This document shows, piece after piece, positions 10,893-23,572 of a DNA stretch of 64,000 nt. A program made the position numbers and the translations under genes. The notes beneath the pieces were generated by a model. It was not told the DNA's origin, did not search any database, and was given only the letters and a program-made list of their open reading frames with translations. The stretch comes from Varroa destructor (Eukaryota > Arthropoda > Arachnida > Mesostigmata > Varroidae), in contig NW_019211459.1 in the NCBI RefSeq assembly GCF_002443255.2, positions 24,695,388 through 24,759,387 on the forward strand, read 5' to 3'. How positions within the stretch are numbered: position 1 is the stretch's first letter; the number at the start of each line of letters is the position of its first letter.

Positions 10893-11117
10893 TCAGACGA
10901 GGACGTGACCGAAACTGCAAACACTCCACCTCCAGTCGATGACGACGAGAACACGTGGGGCTGCCCAACTGGGTAGCGATGCACAGGGTTGAGAGGAACT
11001 GTCGAAAGGGAAGCGGTCCGGGTTGACAGACGGGGTCGCTGGTGGTTGTGTCTGAAACTGCTCATTACACATCAGAAGAGCGTTGGCACGGCCCATCCGC
11101 CCCTGCTTTTGTGCCAT
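10893..11117 (-). CDS. ORF with optimal start context, possible first exon
   Basis: The minus-strand ATG at 11117 has A at -3 and G at +4 (ACAATGG), the preferred metazoan start context. It opens 74 codons with about a third in purine-any-pyrimidine form. The first 40 residues are rich in Gln, Asn, Pro and Arg. A second ATG in another frame at 11065 runs directly into the strong donor CAG|GTAAGA near 10847, so two different first-exon models compete. No recognised domain or signal peptide. Confidence 0.27.
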   Translation of the reverse strand: MAQKQGRMGRANALLMCNEQFQTQPPATPSVNPDRFPFDSSSQPCASLPSWAAPRVLVVIDWRWSVCSFGHVLV

Positions 11118-14100
11118 TGTTCTTTATGAGGGTCCGATATCTGCACTTTTCAAACATGCCAACATCAACTGCAATGAGCTTTGCTCAATGGGTATGCAGG
11201 ACTATATCGGTGAGACTATGACGCTCTACGTTCGCGAATGACTTAACGTGCGCAACGCTACCATGGATCGCTAATAGAGCTACGAGCGTTGGCCAGAGCG
11301 GGGTTGCTGGCCGCAGACAATTGCGAAGTGCAAGATAAGGCTTGAACGAGAATGTGAAGAATAGAGTGTGTGAACTAGAAAAAGATCGTAGCGTGCAATA
11401 CAGCAACAGCCGAGTAATAGCTCGGGCGGGGTGATTATCAACCGTACTCATTACAACCGTAGTTAAGGCTATTGTGGGACGGGGATGAGGGGTAACAGCA
11501 AACACTTCTGAATTGAATATGTAAGTTTGTGATTCGTAGGTTTCTGGGTTCGGCAGGTTGTGAGGCAGCAAAAACTGGTTGCAGTCGTGGTGGGAGTCGA
11601 TGGGGAGTTTGACTGGGCAAACCCTAATGAATCTATTATACTTACAATATGAATTGAACCGGTGTTACCTAGGCAAGAAGGAAACACTATTACTAATAAG
11701 TAGGTAAGAGATTGAAGAATCTTTGGAAGCATGTGTAAATCCTTCACTAACTATGAAGACCGAAATGTTTTAACTCTTTTGTATATCATGCAATGCGTTG
11801 ATGTTGGTATACTTGAACTGCTAATATGTAATATCTAACCGACTTCATTTAATTCTATCATGTCACGAAACACAGTTAGCGTCATAGAGGTAATACAGGT
11901 TAACAGATTTAAGCGAATCAGCCAATACAACCATGGATACAGCCTGACACTGTGATTACATCTCCAAAGTAACTCGTATGAACTTCGATACGAGCAGTAA
12001 ACGATTTTAAGTTCTCCACTGAGGGAATCTAAGTAAAGTGCACCTAAGTGTTTCCATTACGGTAATTTGCCTTAGCTACAGTTTGTCACAGGTTGTCCTA
12101 CAGAAGACTGTCTCCCTCTGATATACCATTTTGGGCTTTGTGGGTTCTTTTTAGCCTAGATCTATTATCTCCCTTAAAGAATTGACCCACCACACATATA
12201 CAAGCGAAGAAACGGAGCCCTCACATCTGCCAAATTTGAAAAGTTGACTTTGGCAAAACTGATTCGAGATCTCTCTTCTCAGTGAGCTGTTTGCTTACCA
12301 CTGGGAAGTTATGCAAACGATTAGTTGGATAGTTGGGTGTTTCTTGGTTCTATCACCGCCCAGAGGAGCCAATTTTGTGATTACCGCAAAACGTACTTCA
12401 TCATTCATTATATTAGCAGAATTCAATTGGATACGTCATTATCCATACCGCATTAACTTTCCGTGCTCTCGAGTTAAAGCTTTTTGACGCTAAGTAATTC
12501 CGGCTTAAAAAAAGGACACCCGAGACATGATAATTTATAGGACGATAATTATCGGACCATTTCGCTCCGCTTTACAAAATAGGGAACTACGTCATTTCTC
12601 CGATGCTACAAGTGACAATTATCGGTATAATTACGTCCAATCTTTGGCATTTTTTGAATCAAAAAGGAAACACCAACATTCATTATTTGTGGCATTGTCA
12701 ACCCTAAGCTGTGACCGTCTACTGAGATAGTTTTACTGTCCATTCTGCTGCCAATTTTCTTCGAATTGTGTCCAGCATGACAAATCGAAGTCCGCCCCGC
12801 CTTACGAGCACCCATAGCGAGAATGTTCATTATGGGAAAGCAACCGCAAAAAACGAAGCAGGACAAGACGGGAGCGGTACGTTTTCCACTGGTCCTATTC
12901 GATCTCATCAGACCAGGAAGTCGAGCTATGCTCAAACAACTACCGAAAACAGGACAATTTGTTCTCGAAACTAAATGATTATGCCTTATTGTTGTTATCG
13001 TTGACAAATAATACGTAAGGATATTTTGTTTGGAAAACAAGTACCATAGTACTCGACTTTTGAGGGATTATTCCCTAAAATCGAGACGAAGAGAATTAAA
13101 GTAGCCCGATGTGTAAGTAAAATCATTTTTTCGATGTCGTCCTTTTTTCAAATCTCAGCAAAACCCTTCGAACATATCTATTTACGTTCGGAAGTTCGTG
13201 CACAGACAAGTTTCATGCTATACATAATCACACCGTAACACGACTGAGTATCGAGTCCTGCCAAGTTTGTTCGCATTGTGGACTTGATTTCTTGAGAAGT
13301 TGGAGATATTCTACTTACAGTATGGTATAAGGTTAATCGTTGATGTGAAAAAGCTAAGCATACATTTCCATGTAGGCGAGAACGACCGCCTAGCTACGAA
13401 CTCAAATCGACAAGGGAGCAACCTGCTACCGCGTTGAAGCTTCGGTAGGCGGAATGGGGAAGGGGCAAGTTCATTAGCGTACAACATGGTTTCGCGCACA
13501 GTTTTCCATCGCATCTCAGCTAAATGAACGTCGAAATGAATAGAAATGTGAAACAAATGAGAGCTGAGCTACACACGTTCTTACATTCGACACGATCGAG
13601 GCACGGTGTCTGAAACGGTACCGTATCGTAGATAGAATGTTCAACGTCGATTCACTATTTCGTTACGGTTAAAAGTCGATCTGGAGCCAGCTCGTTGCAG
13701 ACATAAAATTTAAGAGGCCTGAACTTATCCTGTCCTTTTGACGACCATTCGTGACGACAGCAATAAGCGATTGGGTAAATATAGCGACCTCAAAAAAGAC
13801 GACTTTCATTATGTTTTGTATGTAGGACATTTAAGTTTGTTTTTGTGATGGATAGGCTTCTAGGATGATCAGCGCGTTATCATGGCATTGATAACTATCT
13901 CGTAAAAACATCAGAACTTGCGGTCGGGACTCAGTGTTAGCCGTTCTTTGTGATCAGCTCGCAACTATCAGCGTTCTGAATTCGAAACCCAGCTGAAATT
14001 TAGGGATTATATTTAATTTTTAACATGAGCTTGTCATGCAGATATGTTCGACGGATAGGAATATCAGTACATGCCCTGCAAGTAATTTAAAACAAAATGA

Positions 14101-16136
14101 AGCTACAGCACGCCACAGTCAATACGTAGGTGTTCAGCGTGGGTGTTTCTGCCCTCAGTTTCCGGTCCGATGAAAATAATGATTTTTTGAAGGTAAAAAG
14201 CCCCTTAACACACTGATGCGCAGTATCTAAAATGAATAGAGCAAATACCGGAGACCATGCTAGTAGTACACATACGTGACATTTCCTTTGCAATTGATCA
14301 AACATAATATACTAATATTGGCCTACTCGTATTTGTTGGCCTAAATTAAAAACGAGTACAACTTAGACTTAGAATCCATTCAAAGGTCACCTCCAGCAAA
14401 CCAGCTCTCTGGAACAACCAAAAGCCCGACGTCGTTTACCAAGCACTATCAACATTAACAATTGGGCCAATCCTCAAATCCTGTGATGTCTGAAGCGGAA
14501 CTAGGTACGTTCCATACACCACCACTGCTCGTACATCGTTCTAATACTACGAATGCAAACCACAACCCCAATACGAATACGCTACATTGGTTGTTCTCTC
14601 TTATAGGCACTCCCCATGCCCCGGTGGCAAAATCCACAGACTAGCTACAACCATCTTAGTGTCACCATTCAAATGCTGCAAATTTCGTTTCGAGGGCATC
14701 GGATTTCGAATGCTAATTAGGCCTGCGGCTGTCCTGTCTCCCTGAACTGTTCGTAGGAACGCTCAACAGGCAAAAGAAAGATCTGACCACACGAACTCCA
14801 TTGCGCGAGCGAGCCAAAGCAAGACGATACAAGATCAGACGTTTGTGGAAGTCTGTGGACCAATCCGCCTCACATGGTCGTACTACTCTGACAGAAGCTG
14901 GCGGGGATGAAGGTAGCATGTCATTTTAGCATAATTAAAAGTAATACTACACTGTCACTATGGGGCTTTCCTTTGCTCCATAGCTGCTGCTGCCGCTGCT
15001 ACTGCCTCTTCGTTTCGCGGTCAGGATACGTAATGCAATGAGGGTCGAGTCGCCGATCACCTCATTGGCTTTCTGCGAATTCGACGATAACACCAGTTGG
15101 CCTAGTCGATGCCTCTTACGGGCATCTCTCTCATCGTTGGCCGCTGGAGCAAGGTTACAGTCTGGCCTGGTCACGTGGGCCTATCTGTGGCTTTTGCCTC
15201 TTCGTAGCATGGTAATCGAAAGTAGGATATGTTGGATCGAAGAATAGACGTCGAAGATAGATGTTTGTTTGTGCGATAGAATTTACGTGCGTTTGAGATA
15301 ATGTTATAACAGTCGTGACGCATGTATGCGGGTAGAATAATGTGGGCCGTTTGATATGTACGTGCAATATAAACAAAATAGTTTTGTGACTCGTAAATCG
15401 GCCGACGAATCACTACACAGCCACAAATGAACAAAGAACCCTTGATAATGAAGTACAAAACCACATGGGAATGTTATATTAAGGCCCGTTTTACTACTTC
15501 TTTTAGTTGCTTCATTTGAAAAAAGAGTCAGCATAGCCAGAATGCAAATATATCTAGATTTATATTCATATAATAAAGTAAAGCTGCGAAAAATATGCAT
15601 ATTACATAAGCTGCTACAGTATTGTTACTAGTCTGTATATACTGGAAACTTTCCTGGGAACTTGGAAAAGCATGCTTCCTAAATCAAGACCCATAAACTT
15701 TCGAAAAGCATTTTGTTGTAATGAGCCCGGACGTGTGTAAATATACTGCATTTTAATGAATCGTACAGTTTGATAGTGAGGTCAAGGCGTGAGATCCTAC
15801 TTCGTCAACTTCATTGTCAATCCTTTGATGGGTAGTAGGTCTTTTTGGGGTATTGGATGTAGAAAATTCAGGTTTATCATCCATCACTACAACATAGTTG
15901 TGTATTCAATGTTTAAGGCAGCAGGCGCTTCCATCATTACGACTATTTTGTGTGCATGCAGTGCTTTGTATTTGTTTACCCTGTATAATGTCACGGGTAA
16001 CCTAAATCGGCCGGGCTCTATCCATGCGTGCAGTTCTCTCAAAGTCCTATATCGGTAACGTAATGCTCTGACTAAAGCAAGAGGGTTTTCGTTCGAGATG
16101 GTGAATATCAACCGTTTGACGGATGAGGTTGGCTAA
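11118..16136. other. Five kilobases with no supported gene
   Basis: Open frames at 11185-11571 (minus), 12606-13040 (minus, overlapped by plus-strand frames), 14462-14644 and 15171-15600 have near-random codon position bias and no boundaries I trust. Mostly AT-rich unique DNA. Confidence 0.5.
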
Positions 16137-16727
16137 TGTCTTGGCTGTTTCGAAAGCTCCGGAAGCTTGCGCTTCTGGCAGAAGCACCCCTGGACGAAAA
16201 GCTTATCGAGGTCCTCTCGACCTTTTCCGCTTGAGTTATACAGTTTCGAGGCTAGTTTTAAGAGTTCATCGAACTTTGAAGACAAGCCAAACGAGATCTC
16301 GCTGACAATCAACTACTTAGCTTTCTTCAAAAGTTCTTTTGGTGAGCTAACGTCTATCGATGACATTATGGAACGCTTAGAACAAACATGCTTCATCTGC
16401 TGTTATCGCGATTTATTTGACAAAAGTAGCAAGATGATATTAAAAGCAAAACAATTTATTGACTTCTTCGTTAATATTCTCAATGAATCTTACCAAGGAA
16501 CCGCTGTTCTAATATGGCGGCTCGAATCAAAATTACGCTACATTAAATTTGTTTCTCGCTGCTATCGTATTTGTTTTCAAATAGGAAAATCACATCGATT
16601 CAGACGGCTACCTGACGTCCTATCTGATACGAACGCGGCAAGGGGAGATAATTTGGAAAAATCAGATGTCAAAAATTACATGCTACCTCACTGTGGCACA
16701 GCCGGCGATGTCGGTCACACCATATAA
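16137..16727 (+). CDS. 196-codon coding-like frame, unknown protein
   Basis: The frame opens after TAA at 16134 and closes with TAA at 16725. In AT-rich DNA a run this long is expected only rarely by chance. From about codon 42 onward purine-first codons reach about 57%, G is enriched in position one, and the peptide alternates amphipathic stretches containing Asp/Glu, Lys/Arg and many aromatics, like a helical globular protein. Six Cys occur in the last two thirds. An overlapping ATG frame, 16123-16305, covers the first part, so an intron or frameshift near 16260-16300 is possible. No family was recognised, and no clear acceptor precedes it. Confidence 0.32.
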   Translation, partial: CLGCFESSGSLRFWQKHPWTKSLSRSSRPFPLELYSFEASFKSSSNFEDKPNEISLTINYLAFFKSSFGELTSIDDIMERLEQTCFICCYRDLFDKSSKMILKAKQFIDFFVNILNESYQGTAVLIWRLESKLRYIKFVSRCYRICFQIGKSHRFRRLPDVLSDTNAARGDNLEKSDVKNYMLPHCGTAGDVGHTI

Positions 16728-18270
16728 TTCAGCGATCTAGTAGAGCTACGTTACAGACAGATATGTGTAATACAGGCCGAACGAGCAGAGCTAGACCAGG
16801 TTAATTCTACTTGGCTCGTCAAGGAAGTTTGCCAAACTTCTTTCAACTTGATTCGATATCATGTAACACCATAATCGTCAATGAAGGATTCGAAACCGAA
16901 GCCCGATCCAAATTCCCACGCTTTGACGTTCGCGAGCTGCTCACCACGTCAGGGGCCACCATCTCACCGCTATCTATTTACATGTCGCTGTGTCTGTAGC
17001 CGATTTACTGAGTCGCAAATTCCGTCAGCCGATGTATACGGTCAAGTGAGCGAGTGTCAATGATAACATATGCCGTGAGAGTTCAATGGTGAAGCTCACG
17101 GCCTATTGTACGTAACTAAATGTCAGCGAACGTCGGCATTGTATCAAAACTTCATAATCGATTGTGAAGGTTGTCAGGAAGCAACCTTTGATTACGCGCA
17201 GACTACCGTACGAAAGTAAGTTTGTCCCGTTACTATGACTCGCCAAACAGATTCGAACCTTGCATTCCGTTAGTCGTACTTTTTTTCTTAGATTAATGAT
17301 AACTACATAATTTGCTTCCACATACAGATTTGTCAATGAAACTAATCCCACTGTCGAGTATTATACTTTATGCTTACATTAAACTTCCATAGAAATACAG
17401 TGTCGGTTTTTGATCATACATATTTACAACCGATACTTGGGTCAATCAATACCTCTTAGGTTATCTTAGCCTAACCCCAATTGGGCTAGTCCCTCGTCTC
17501 GACGAATAGAATACGTTAGAACCAGATATTTTTGCCAATCAATATTTTTCAGTCAAACCCAATCTTGCACAGTCGATGATACAGATCGAAATGGACAACC
17601 CTACAAAAGATGCAATGGTGATAAATTACATATCTGACAGAGAAGTGATAGTATAGACACATATAGGCTGCGTCTTATCGTTGTTGTAAATCCCATAGCT
17701 TAAATGATCGTCGCCGTTTGATATCTGGCGAGCTGTTGGGTTTTCTAACCCGTTCTGTCCCATGGCCAGATAGTATACTATAATTTCAACTTGATATGAA
17801 GCTTTCTGCTGAAGCATGGTCTCACAGAAGCTGTATAGGGAATGAATTGAGTATAGAAAAACATCGAAAAGTACTCAAAATGCAGCATAAATAAATGTTT
17901 TCCTTGAGCTCATTATTTGTACGCTGGCACAGTACGAACGCTTTACGTTAGCACTTCAGGAAACCACGCACCATCCATATCCGTAGTGTATCCTGAACTG
18001 ACCTCTGAGTTTAAACTTTGCGGTTAGCCTTTACTAGGTACACGCCATTAACTTCGGTTCGCTAAGATGATTCCGCTTTTGTACAACAATATAAGCTATA
18101 ATGAGTGACGGCTCGAAATAATAATCCGTAATTACCTAAACCTCATATGAAGATGGTAGCAATTTTGTTTCAAGACAATAGCACCTAGACCTTTGTGTCC
18201 TTCGCTTGCATTTGCTAACCAATCCCCAGTTCTTACTCGATTTCTCCTCGATTCTCCATCATTCCGAAAG
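16728..18270. other. No supported gene
   Basis: AT-rich sequence with short frames only. A TAGG/CCTA-rich patch at 17457-17480 superficially recalls arthropod telomere repeats but is not tandem. Confidence 0.5.
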
Positions 18271-18603
18271 GAGTCTCATTGCCGTTTCGGCAGCAGTTCT
18301 ATCGGTCGGCCGTCCAATTCACCTCTTTGTCCTATGATATATATAGTGAAACGCCAAATGAAACATAGGGACAACGCCGACGCCAATCGCCTCGACGCGT
18401 TCGTCGCAAGAAGTAACTTTGTGGGCGGCCCTCTATTGCCGCAACCAGCGCCGACATCACTATTGACGCGGAGGCTGCCGCTGCTGGCCGCTGTCGCGAA
18501 CTTCACGCTGAATAGCGTAAGCCTTCCATTTCAACCCCGATTGACTGATCGGCGACTATTCTTAAGAATCAGGTGCCCCGAAACCGGTACACTGCTAGCA
18601 TAG
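18271..18603 (+). CDS. Possible terminal exon after a branchpoint and pyrimidine tract
   Basis: A CTAAC branchpoint-like motif near 18216, a pyrimidine-rich run and CCGAAAG|GAG at 18270/18271 precede an open frame of 110 codons ending in TAG. The middle third has many G-first codons, and the peptide mixes basic, Asn/Asp and Leu/Ala-rich stretches. The same frame is open upstream to about 18193, so the boundary rests on the splice-site reading only. No family match. Confidence 0.25.
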   Translation, partial: ESHCRFGSSSIGRPSNSPLCPMIYIVKRQMKHRDNADANRLDAFVARSNFVGGPLLPQPAPTSLLTRRLPLLAAVANFTLNSVSLPFQPRLTDRRLFLRIRCPETGTLLA

Positions 18604-19633
18604 CGCGGACAAAGCATCGCATTAGAAGTGGCATGAAGAGCAAAGACAACGGGATCATACATACATATACTCAGACATTAACATAGCAGGAAGCTGGCTG
18701 GACGTTTCATCTATCTCGGCGACGCGGTTGGCTTTTGTTATTATCGTTGGATGGTAGATATTGCGTCTGCTCAATCATGCGTAAACACTGCAACTCGTCA
18801 TGGAGCCGTCGCCACCGCTGCTGCTTCGTTAAATGCGCCGAAGGTTCCTTTTAGCCAGTCGACTGGCTTACAACTGGTTGGTTACAATTACTACTCGGTA
18901 ACCCAACAATACGATGACCAGTATTAGTAGTAGTTGTTGCAACTGTAAAGCAACAGATCTTACGCGCAAGATCGAAGTTTCTCTCGCCTCGTCGCGTTTT
19001 TTTGCCCGTCGTCCCTTTTCTCGCCCTTCTTTGACAGATTTTTTACGTCACCCCAATTTTCCTTCTGTCATGTTCAACTTCACTGCCTTAGCCACGTGGA
19101 GACTGTCCACGTCCGATAACCATTCCAATACAATTACGGCAGCTATGTCTCGTCTGAATTTGAACAGAGCCGCCGGCTAATGGCAAACGCCAACGGTAGG
19201 TTTAGTGTTTATAGTTCAACGAAGATGAACAACGTGACGCTATGCTACCAGATCTACGTTTGCTAGCGAATGGTCCATGGCGAACGTCCAATTCGACGTT
19301 GAACGTGAAAACAATCACTTGGCGGGTTTCAGCACCGTTTCCACTGGCAGCAATAGTGAAATAAGAGTTGTGTCGACTAGCATTGTTGCCGGTAGGCAAT
19401 AACGTCACTGGTGGCGGCCAGGACAACAACAACATCCTAGAGCCTATCACCTACCGCCAAGCTGAAACGGTCGCGTTCGGCTCGGACGTTGAATGTCGCC
19501 GAGAAAACGCACGTCGGGCTCGATGGCGACGCTAAGGGGAGGTTCGACTTATCTGGGGAAGCAGTCTCCTGGGCGAACGCAATTTTCTGTCTTTTTATGT
19601 GCTTTTTTTCCCAGCCCACTTTATCCTCTTATA

Positions 19634-19667
19634 GTTGTTGTTGTCGTCGTCGTTGTTATTGTTGTTG
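19634..19667. repeat. Imperfect (GTT/GTC)n trinucleotide repeat
   Basis: About eleven GTT, GTC or ATT units. In the ATG frame 19493-19795 it would encode a valine-rich, membrane-like run; in the next frame it encodes Cys/Arg. Confidence 0.85.
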
Positions 19668-20338
19668 GTGTGATTGGGATTGTTGGTAAAGTTAGTTCTT
19701 TTGTTTTCCCATCTTTCATTTGTTCCCCATCTTTAGTTCTGTTCACCTGTTCACGCTACAGCCGCATCCGGCTAGACAGACAGACAGTCAGTTAATCACT
19801 CAATCAGTGTGTCAGACTATTCGCTTGTCTCCAACGCGCAGCTCCTTTGCGCCACTCTCAACTTTAAATCGTTAAGCATGACCAGAGACAAACATCAATT
19901 CTAAGTCTACCTTGGGCAACTTTCTCTGGTTTCCAACTCGCCTTACATTTACCCGAATCTTAGCGCGGCGAAACGCTAACAGTATCTGAATGTCGATGGC
20001 TGCTCCGCCTATTTGGAAACAACGGCCGTTCTCCAGTTCGAAACAGTCTTGATTACGGTGATGGTTGCTGTTATGACCCGTGTATTTCAGCTTTGTATTG
20101 TTGTCCTTTTGTAGCAGTTTCGTCTTCATGCGCAGACAGTTTTCTTTACTTCATAAGTTTCTTCCGAAGTGGATGGATTCTTCGATGGATCGTCGGTTGC
20201 ATTCTGCCTGCTCGAAAAGCGGTTCCTTTTTGTGTTGGTGTTTCTGAACAGGCTGACGCATCCGTAGTTTCCCGTGTAAAGATTTATTCAGCTTCGTTGT
20301 TTTCTAACTCCGTTTCGGGCGGAATTCTCGAGGGTGCA

Positions 20339-20361
20339 TGTGTGTGTGTGTGTGTGTGTGT
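20339..20361. repeat. Dinucleotide microsatellite (TG)n
   Basis: About eleven TG units without interruption, followed by a degenerate TAGGTGTG. Confidence 0.95.
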
Positions 20362-21893
20362 AGGTGTGCCTCGAAGTCTGTATTCTGGCGTAACGTGCTG
20401 CACGCTAGCTGTTACGCCGTAGCCATGCGCTATGTTCTAGGCATGTTCTAGACTGTAAGGCACCAGCATATACAGGAATGGGTGGGCAAAATTAACTCAA
20501 GAAATCAACTCATCGTGTTTCATTGGTACATTAAGCCTTATGATATTACTTCGCTTTTGTCTATTATTATACTAATTACATTGAACAACCTTTAGGAATT
20601 GATAGCAATAGCAAAGGAGAGTTTCTCAAGGCTTTGTCGATGTCTAAGTTGCAAAACAGAGTATGATTTTTATTAGCAAAAGTCATTGTGTTGCATCTAC
20701 TTTCTCAGCTCGACGTATTAAAAACGTAGTGGCCATACGGAGCCACTTTATTATTAAATAAGTTTTCGAATAGCTGTGTGTCTACTTTGTGCTTTCAATA
20801 TAGGAAAGCAATCTACAGAAAGAGATTCGATCGGAAATATATGAGGCGCTGAAAAAGACGCTATAGAAGCGAGCTTTTTCTTTTGCTACGTTCATGGCTA
20901 TGCGGGCATTTTTCGATTTTTGTGTAAAATTTACGTTGCGGTTGGTAACGATCGTCAGCTACTGTTGATCCACTGAGCAGGTATGTCGTATCAGAACAAG
21001 GCCTCATTAAGTATCATATCTTGGAGGTTAGGAATAGTCGGTAATAGTAAAATTGTATCTATTCATTGTTGCTAATGGCGGGTGTCTGTGTGGGTTAAAA
21101 TCGATTCAAATTTCCAGCTCGTTTAGTTAAGATTTGAGCCGATTTACAATGTATGAAGGTACGATGCAAGAAAAAGTATATATATTCTCTAAATATGTAA
21201 GATAAGTAGGTATAATTAGATGATGAATGTATGAGTTTGTTCGCTGTCTGCCGCGCAGCTAAACATCTATTTGAAATAAGCCAGCTTAAGCAAAATAGTG
21301 TGGTATATTGCAATGCAAATTATCCGCCTATACTTTCATTGTGTAACTGTTAGTTGTCATTTTACTTAAGTCGAACATCTTTGCCGGTACAATACTATCT
21401 TATACTATATATTTACCCCCCGGTTCTGTCGTTACCTCATTACATGATCCATGTTCGGGACCTTCGACGCTAACTAAACAAACTCAGCTCCTTTACCCCA
21501 ATTCACGCCCAACTACTTTACCACAATGCGCATCTATTGTACATTGCAATGTCCGCTAGTATATGAGCGCACACACTATACATCAGAAACGCATCATATA
21601 AGAACGTTGAAGAGATCTTCAATCCCATAGCTTGTCACTGCCGTCGAAAACAATAAGAACTGTCTGACACAGCCAAAACAGCAACTAGAGCATATCGCCG
21701 GCCAAACAAAATGCTAAAAAGACGATACTGACAACGGCGACAACATCCGTAAGCTTGTGGTCTTCACTGGTCCATCCTATTGCGTCGTGTAATGACACAA
21801 ACTCATCAATTGATTAATCCACCCCGCCGAAATCAACGGGCCCAAAGAACAAGGCTTGCCCTTCTTTTCCTCCTCCTCCTCCCTTTTTCTCAG

Positions 21894-22085
21894 GTCTTCA
21901 GAACGAGACAGCTTCACTGAGCTTCAGATCATTGACAACTTCAGATCACTCTAAGCCACCAGCTGTGACCGGCGCGAGCTCACGAGGCCGCAAAACGAGA
22001 TGCTGTCCGCGTACATACAGCATCTCGTCGGCAACATGAGTCTAGCAGTAGAACAAGACAAGCTGCAAAAACTGAAACTCTAAAA
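21894..22085 (+). pseudogene. Exon-like frame after a long pyrimidine tract, interrupted by one stop
   Basis: The tract 21856-21890 (C/T-rich, four TCC units) ends in TCTCAG at 21893, as good a 3' splice site as any in the window. The second reading frame after it is strongly coding-like (purine-first codons, Glu/Asp/Gln/Leu mixture) for 19 codons, then has TAA (21951-21953), then continues coding-like for 43 more codons to TAA at about 22085. The downstream part reads like a helical segment with the tail KLQKLKL. Either the exon is a decayed copy, the stop is real and the rest is chance, or the exon is shorter. It overlaps the 21969-22394 frame. Confidence 0.22.
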
Positions 22086-22394
22086 AACATCACCCCGCCA
22101 CCGACCGGCGCAAGCAATGGGCGACTGCTTCCATTGCAGCCCTATAGAAGCCACCAACATAAACGCAGAAACACCTCCAATTGCACAATTAGCACAGACA
22201 TAGGCTCCGCTCATTATCAATCCACCATCGAAAAGGTCGGTGGGTGGATCGCCTCGCTGGCGGCGCTTGGCAGGTTGGGGGCAGTTTGGAATGGATGCCG
22301 AGACCCGATGGAAAAGTTTGATTTTGTTAAGCGCATACACAGAAAAACACGCACAGCATGCAGTCCGCATTCAGCGAGCACGAGCACAGTGTGA
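21969..22394 (+). CDS. 141-codon coding-like frame, basic and Ser/Thr-rich
   Basis: The plus-strand frame opens after TGA and ends in TGA. About 62% of codons in the last 86 begin with a purine. The peptide is Arg/Lys/Ser/Thr-rich, with a short hydrophobic patch (WIASLAALGRLGAVW) near residue 100. It lacks an initiating Met. The codon-aligned minus strand is also open (22080-22370) and would encode a membrane-like protein, so strand is not certain. The plus-strand reading has the higher purine-first score and shares an island with the frames at 23.5-24.1 kb. No family was recognised. Confidence 0.28.
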   Translation, partial: PARAHEAAKRDAVRVHTASRRQHESSSRTRQAAKTETLKNITPPPTGASNGRLLPLQPYRSHQHKRRNTSNCTISTDIGSAHYQSTIEKVGGWIASLAALGRLGAVWNGCRDPMEKFDFVKRIHRKTRTACSPHSASTSTV

Positions 22395-23487
22395 CACAGC
22401 TCGTATAGAAAATGGGCAGTACTATTAGATACTCGGGATCCTATTTAAGGACTCACGAGGCATGAAAGGAGCAACGCAAAAGGCTCACTCTGTCTAGTGC
22501 AAATCGACAACACTGGTGGAGTAACAGCACCGAATCAAACAGGATGATGGCAATAAGACAGAACTGACAACGAGAGGATTATATAGCAAGTAAGCAAGCC
22601 CCCGGAATGACCGTTTCAGCTGGGCTAATCTGCATGACATGACCGTGTTGCTATCAGACGCAGTAAATGGGAATGTGGGGTAATCGGGAAGTGCAATATG
22701 CCTCCTCGATCCAGGAAACCATTGGAAGCCAAATGAGATGTGAAGGCAGAAATCTACACAGACTCGAGTGGCATACGAATTTATTAGAAGACCAGTCGGT
22801 TTCGCACTCAACTTCTCTCGATTGCATAGCCCGTAGTGGCTAATGCCAGTCATAAACCGTGATTGCCGATTTCCCGGAAGTGGCCCATATGTTGATGGAG
22901 GTCCTAGTAGAACTGTGTTTGACGAGTTGTGTTCTGTATGTTAAAGGAATTTGTCACAAGGTCAATGTTCGTCCAGTAGAGCACAAGTGCAAACTTCATA
23001 CAAACTAGCGGGAAAAACCGAACTCAAATGTTTAGATTCCTAATTTTTTTCAATAAGTATTGCTTTTATGTTCACAGTATTGTTTGTTCGAAACAAGTCA
23101 GCTCTAAAAATCTATTTGATTTTTCTTACGTTCCACTAAATAGGATTCACTTACAATTGCGAAGTATCTGAAGCGAGCGGTTAGCGGGGATCACAGTCAG
23201 GAGTGAGGATGGCGACGATGGAGTACCTACACGGCTACGGCCAACAGGGTGTGGAGGGAATCTGGGTTTGGCGGTGGGGTGGGGAAACCAGCTAGTGGTA
23301 AAAGCCAGCTAAGCTAAGCGTTAAGTGCGTTTAAATTCGCACTCTGCCCTAACACAAAGGTGGCCAACGACAAAGAAGTAAGGCAATTAGTAACTTCTCC
23401 GATGCTGTAGTTTGCAGTTCAGAATGAGCGTTTCTCTAACACTCCTGCATCGTTCTCCCGAAGACCTGCTCTTCCTCTTTTCTTCAG
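22395..23487. other. No supported gene; intron-like
   Basis: The stretch has stops in all frames apart from a biased-by-composition minus frame, 22494-22853. It ends in the pyrimidine tract CTGCTCTTCCTCTTTTCTTCAG, a strong 3' splice-site candidate at 23487. Confidence 0.4.
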
Positions 23488-23572
23488 GCGACTCGCAGCT
23501 CGACGTGTCTAGTCCCCTAACGCGGTGCTCCGATAGCTCTGCCGGTGTAGGGGGTGCGGTCCATCGCATCGC

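Larger units (their letters stand above)
18604..21893. other. Mixed island: coding-like on both strands near 18.9-19.7 kb, otherwise nothing supported
   Basis: 18914-19180 (plus, true ATG) and 19202-19450 (minus) each show about a third purine-any-pyrimidine codons. 19439-19600 is G-first biased on the plus strand. They conflict in strand, and I cannot choose. 20.4-21.85 kb is AT-rich with no supported gene. Confidence 0.4.

Noticed and set aside
12606..13040. 144-codon minus-strand frame (and shorter plus-strand frames over it)
   Set aside because: Codon bias is near random and three mutually exclusive frames look equally plausible, so no strand can be supported.
17235..17275. GATTCGAACC-like string resembling a reverse tRNA T-arm
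   Set aside because: The stem does not pair beyond two or three bases and no acceptor stem was found.
17455..17482. TTAGG/CCTAA strings resembling arthropod telomere repeats
   Set aside because: They are isolated, not tandem, and occur in both orientations within 25 bases.
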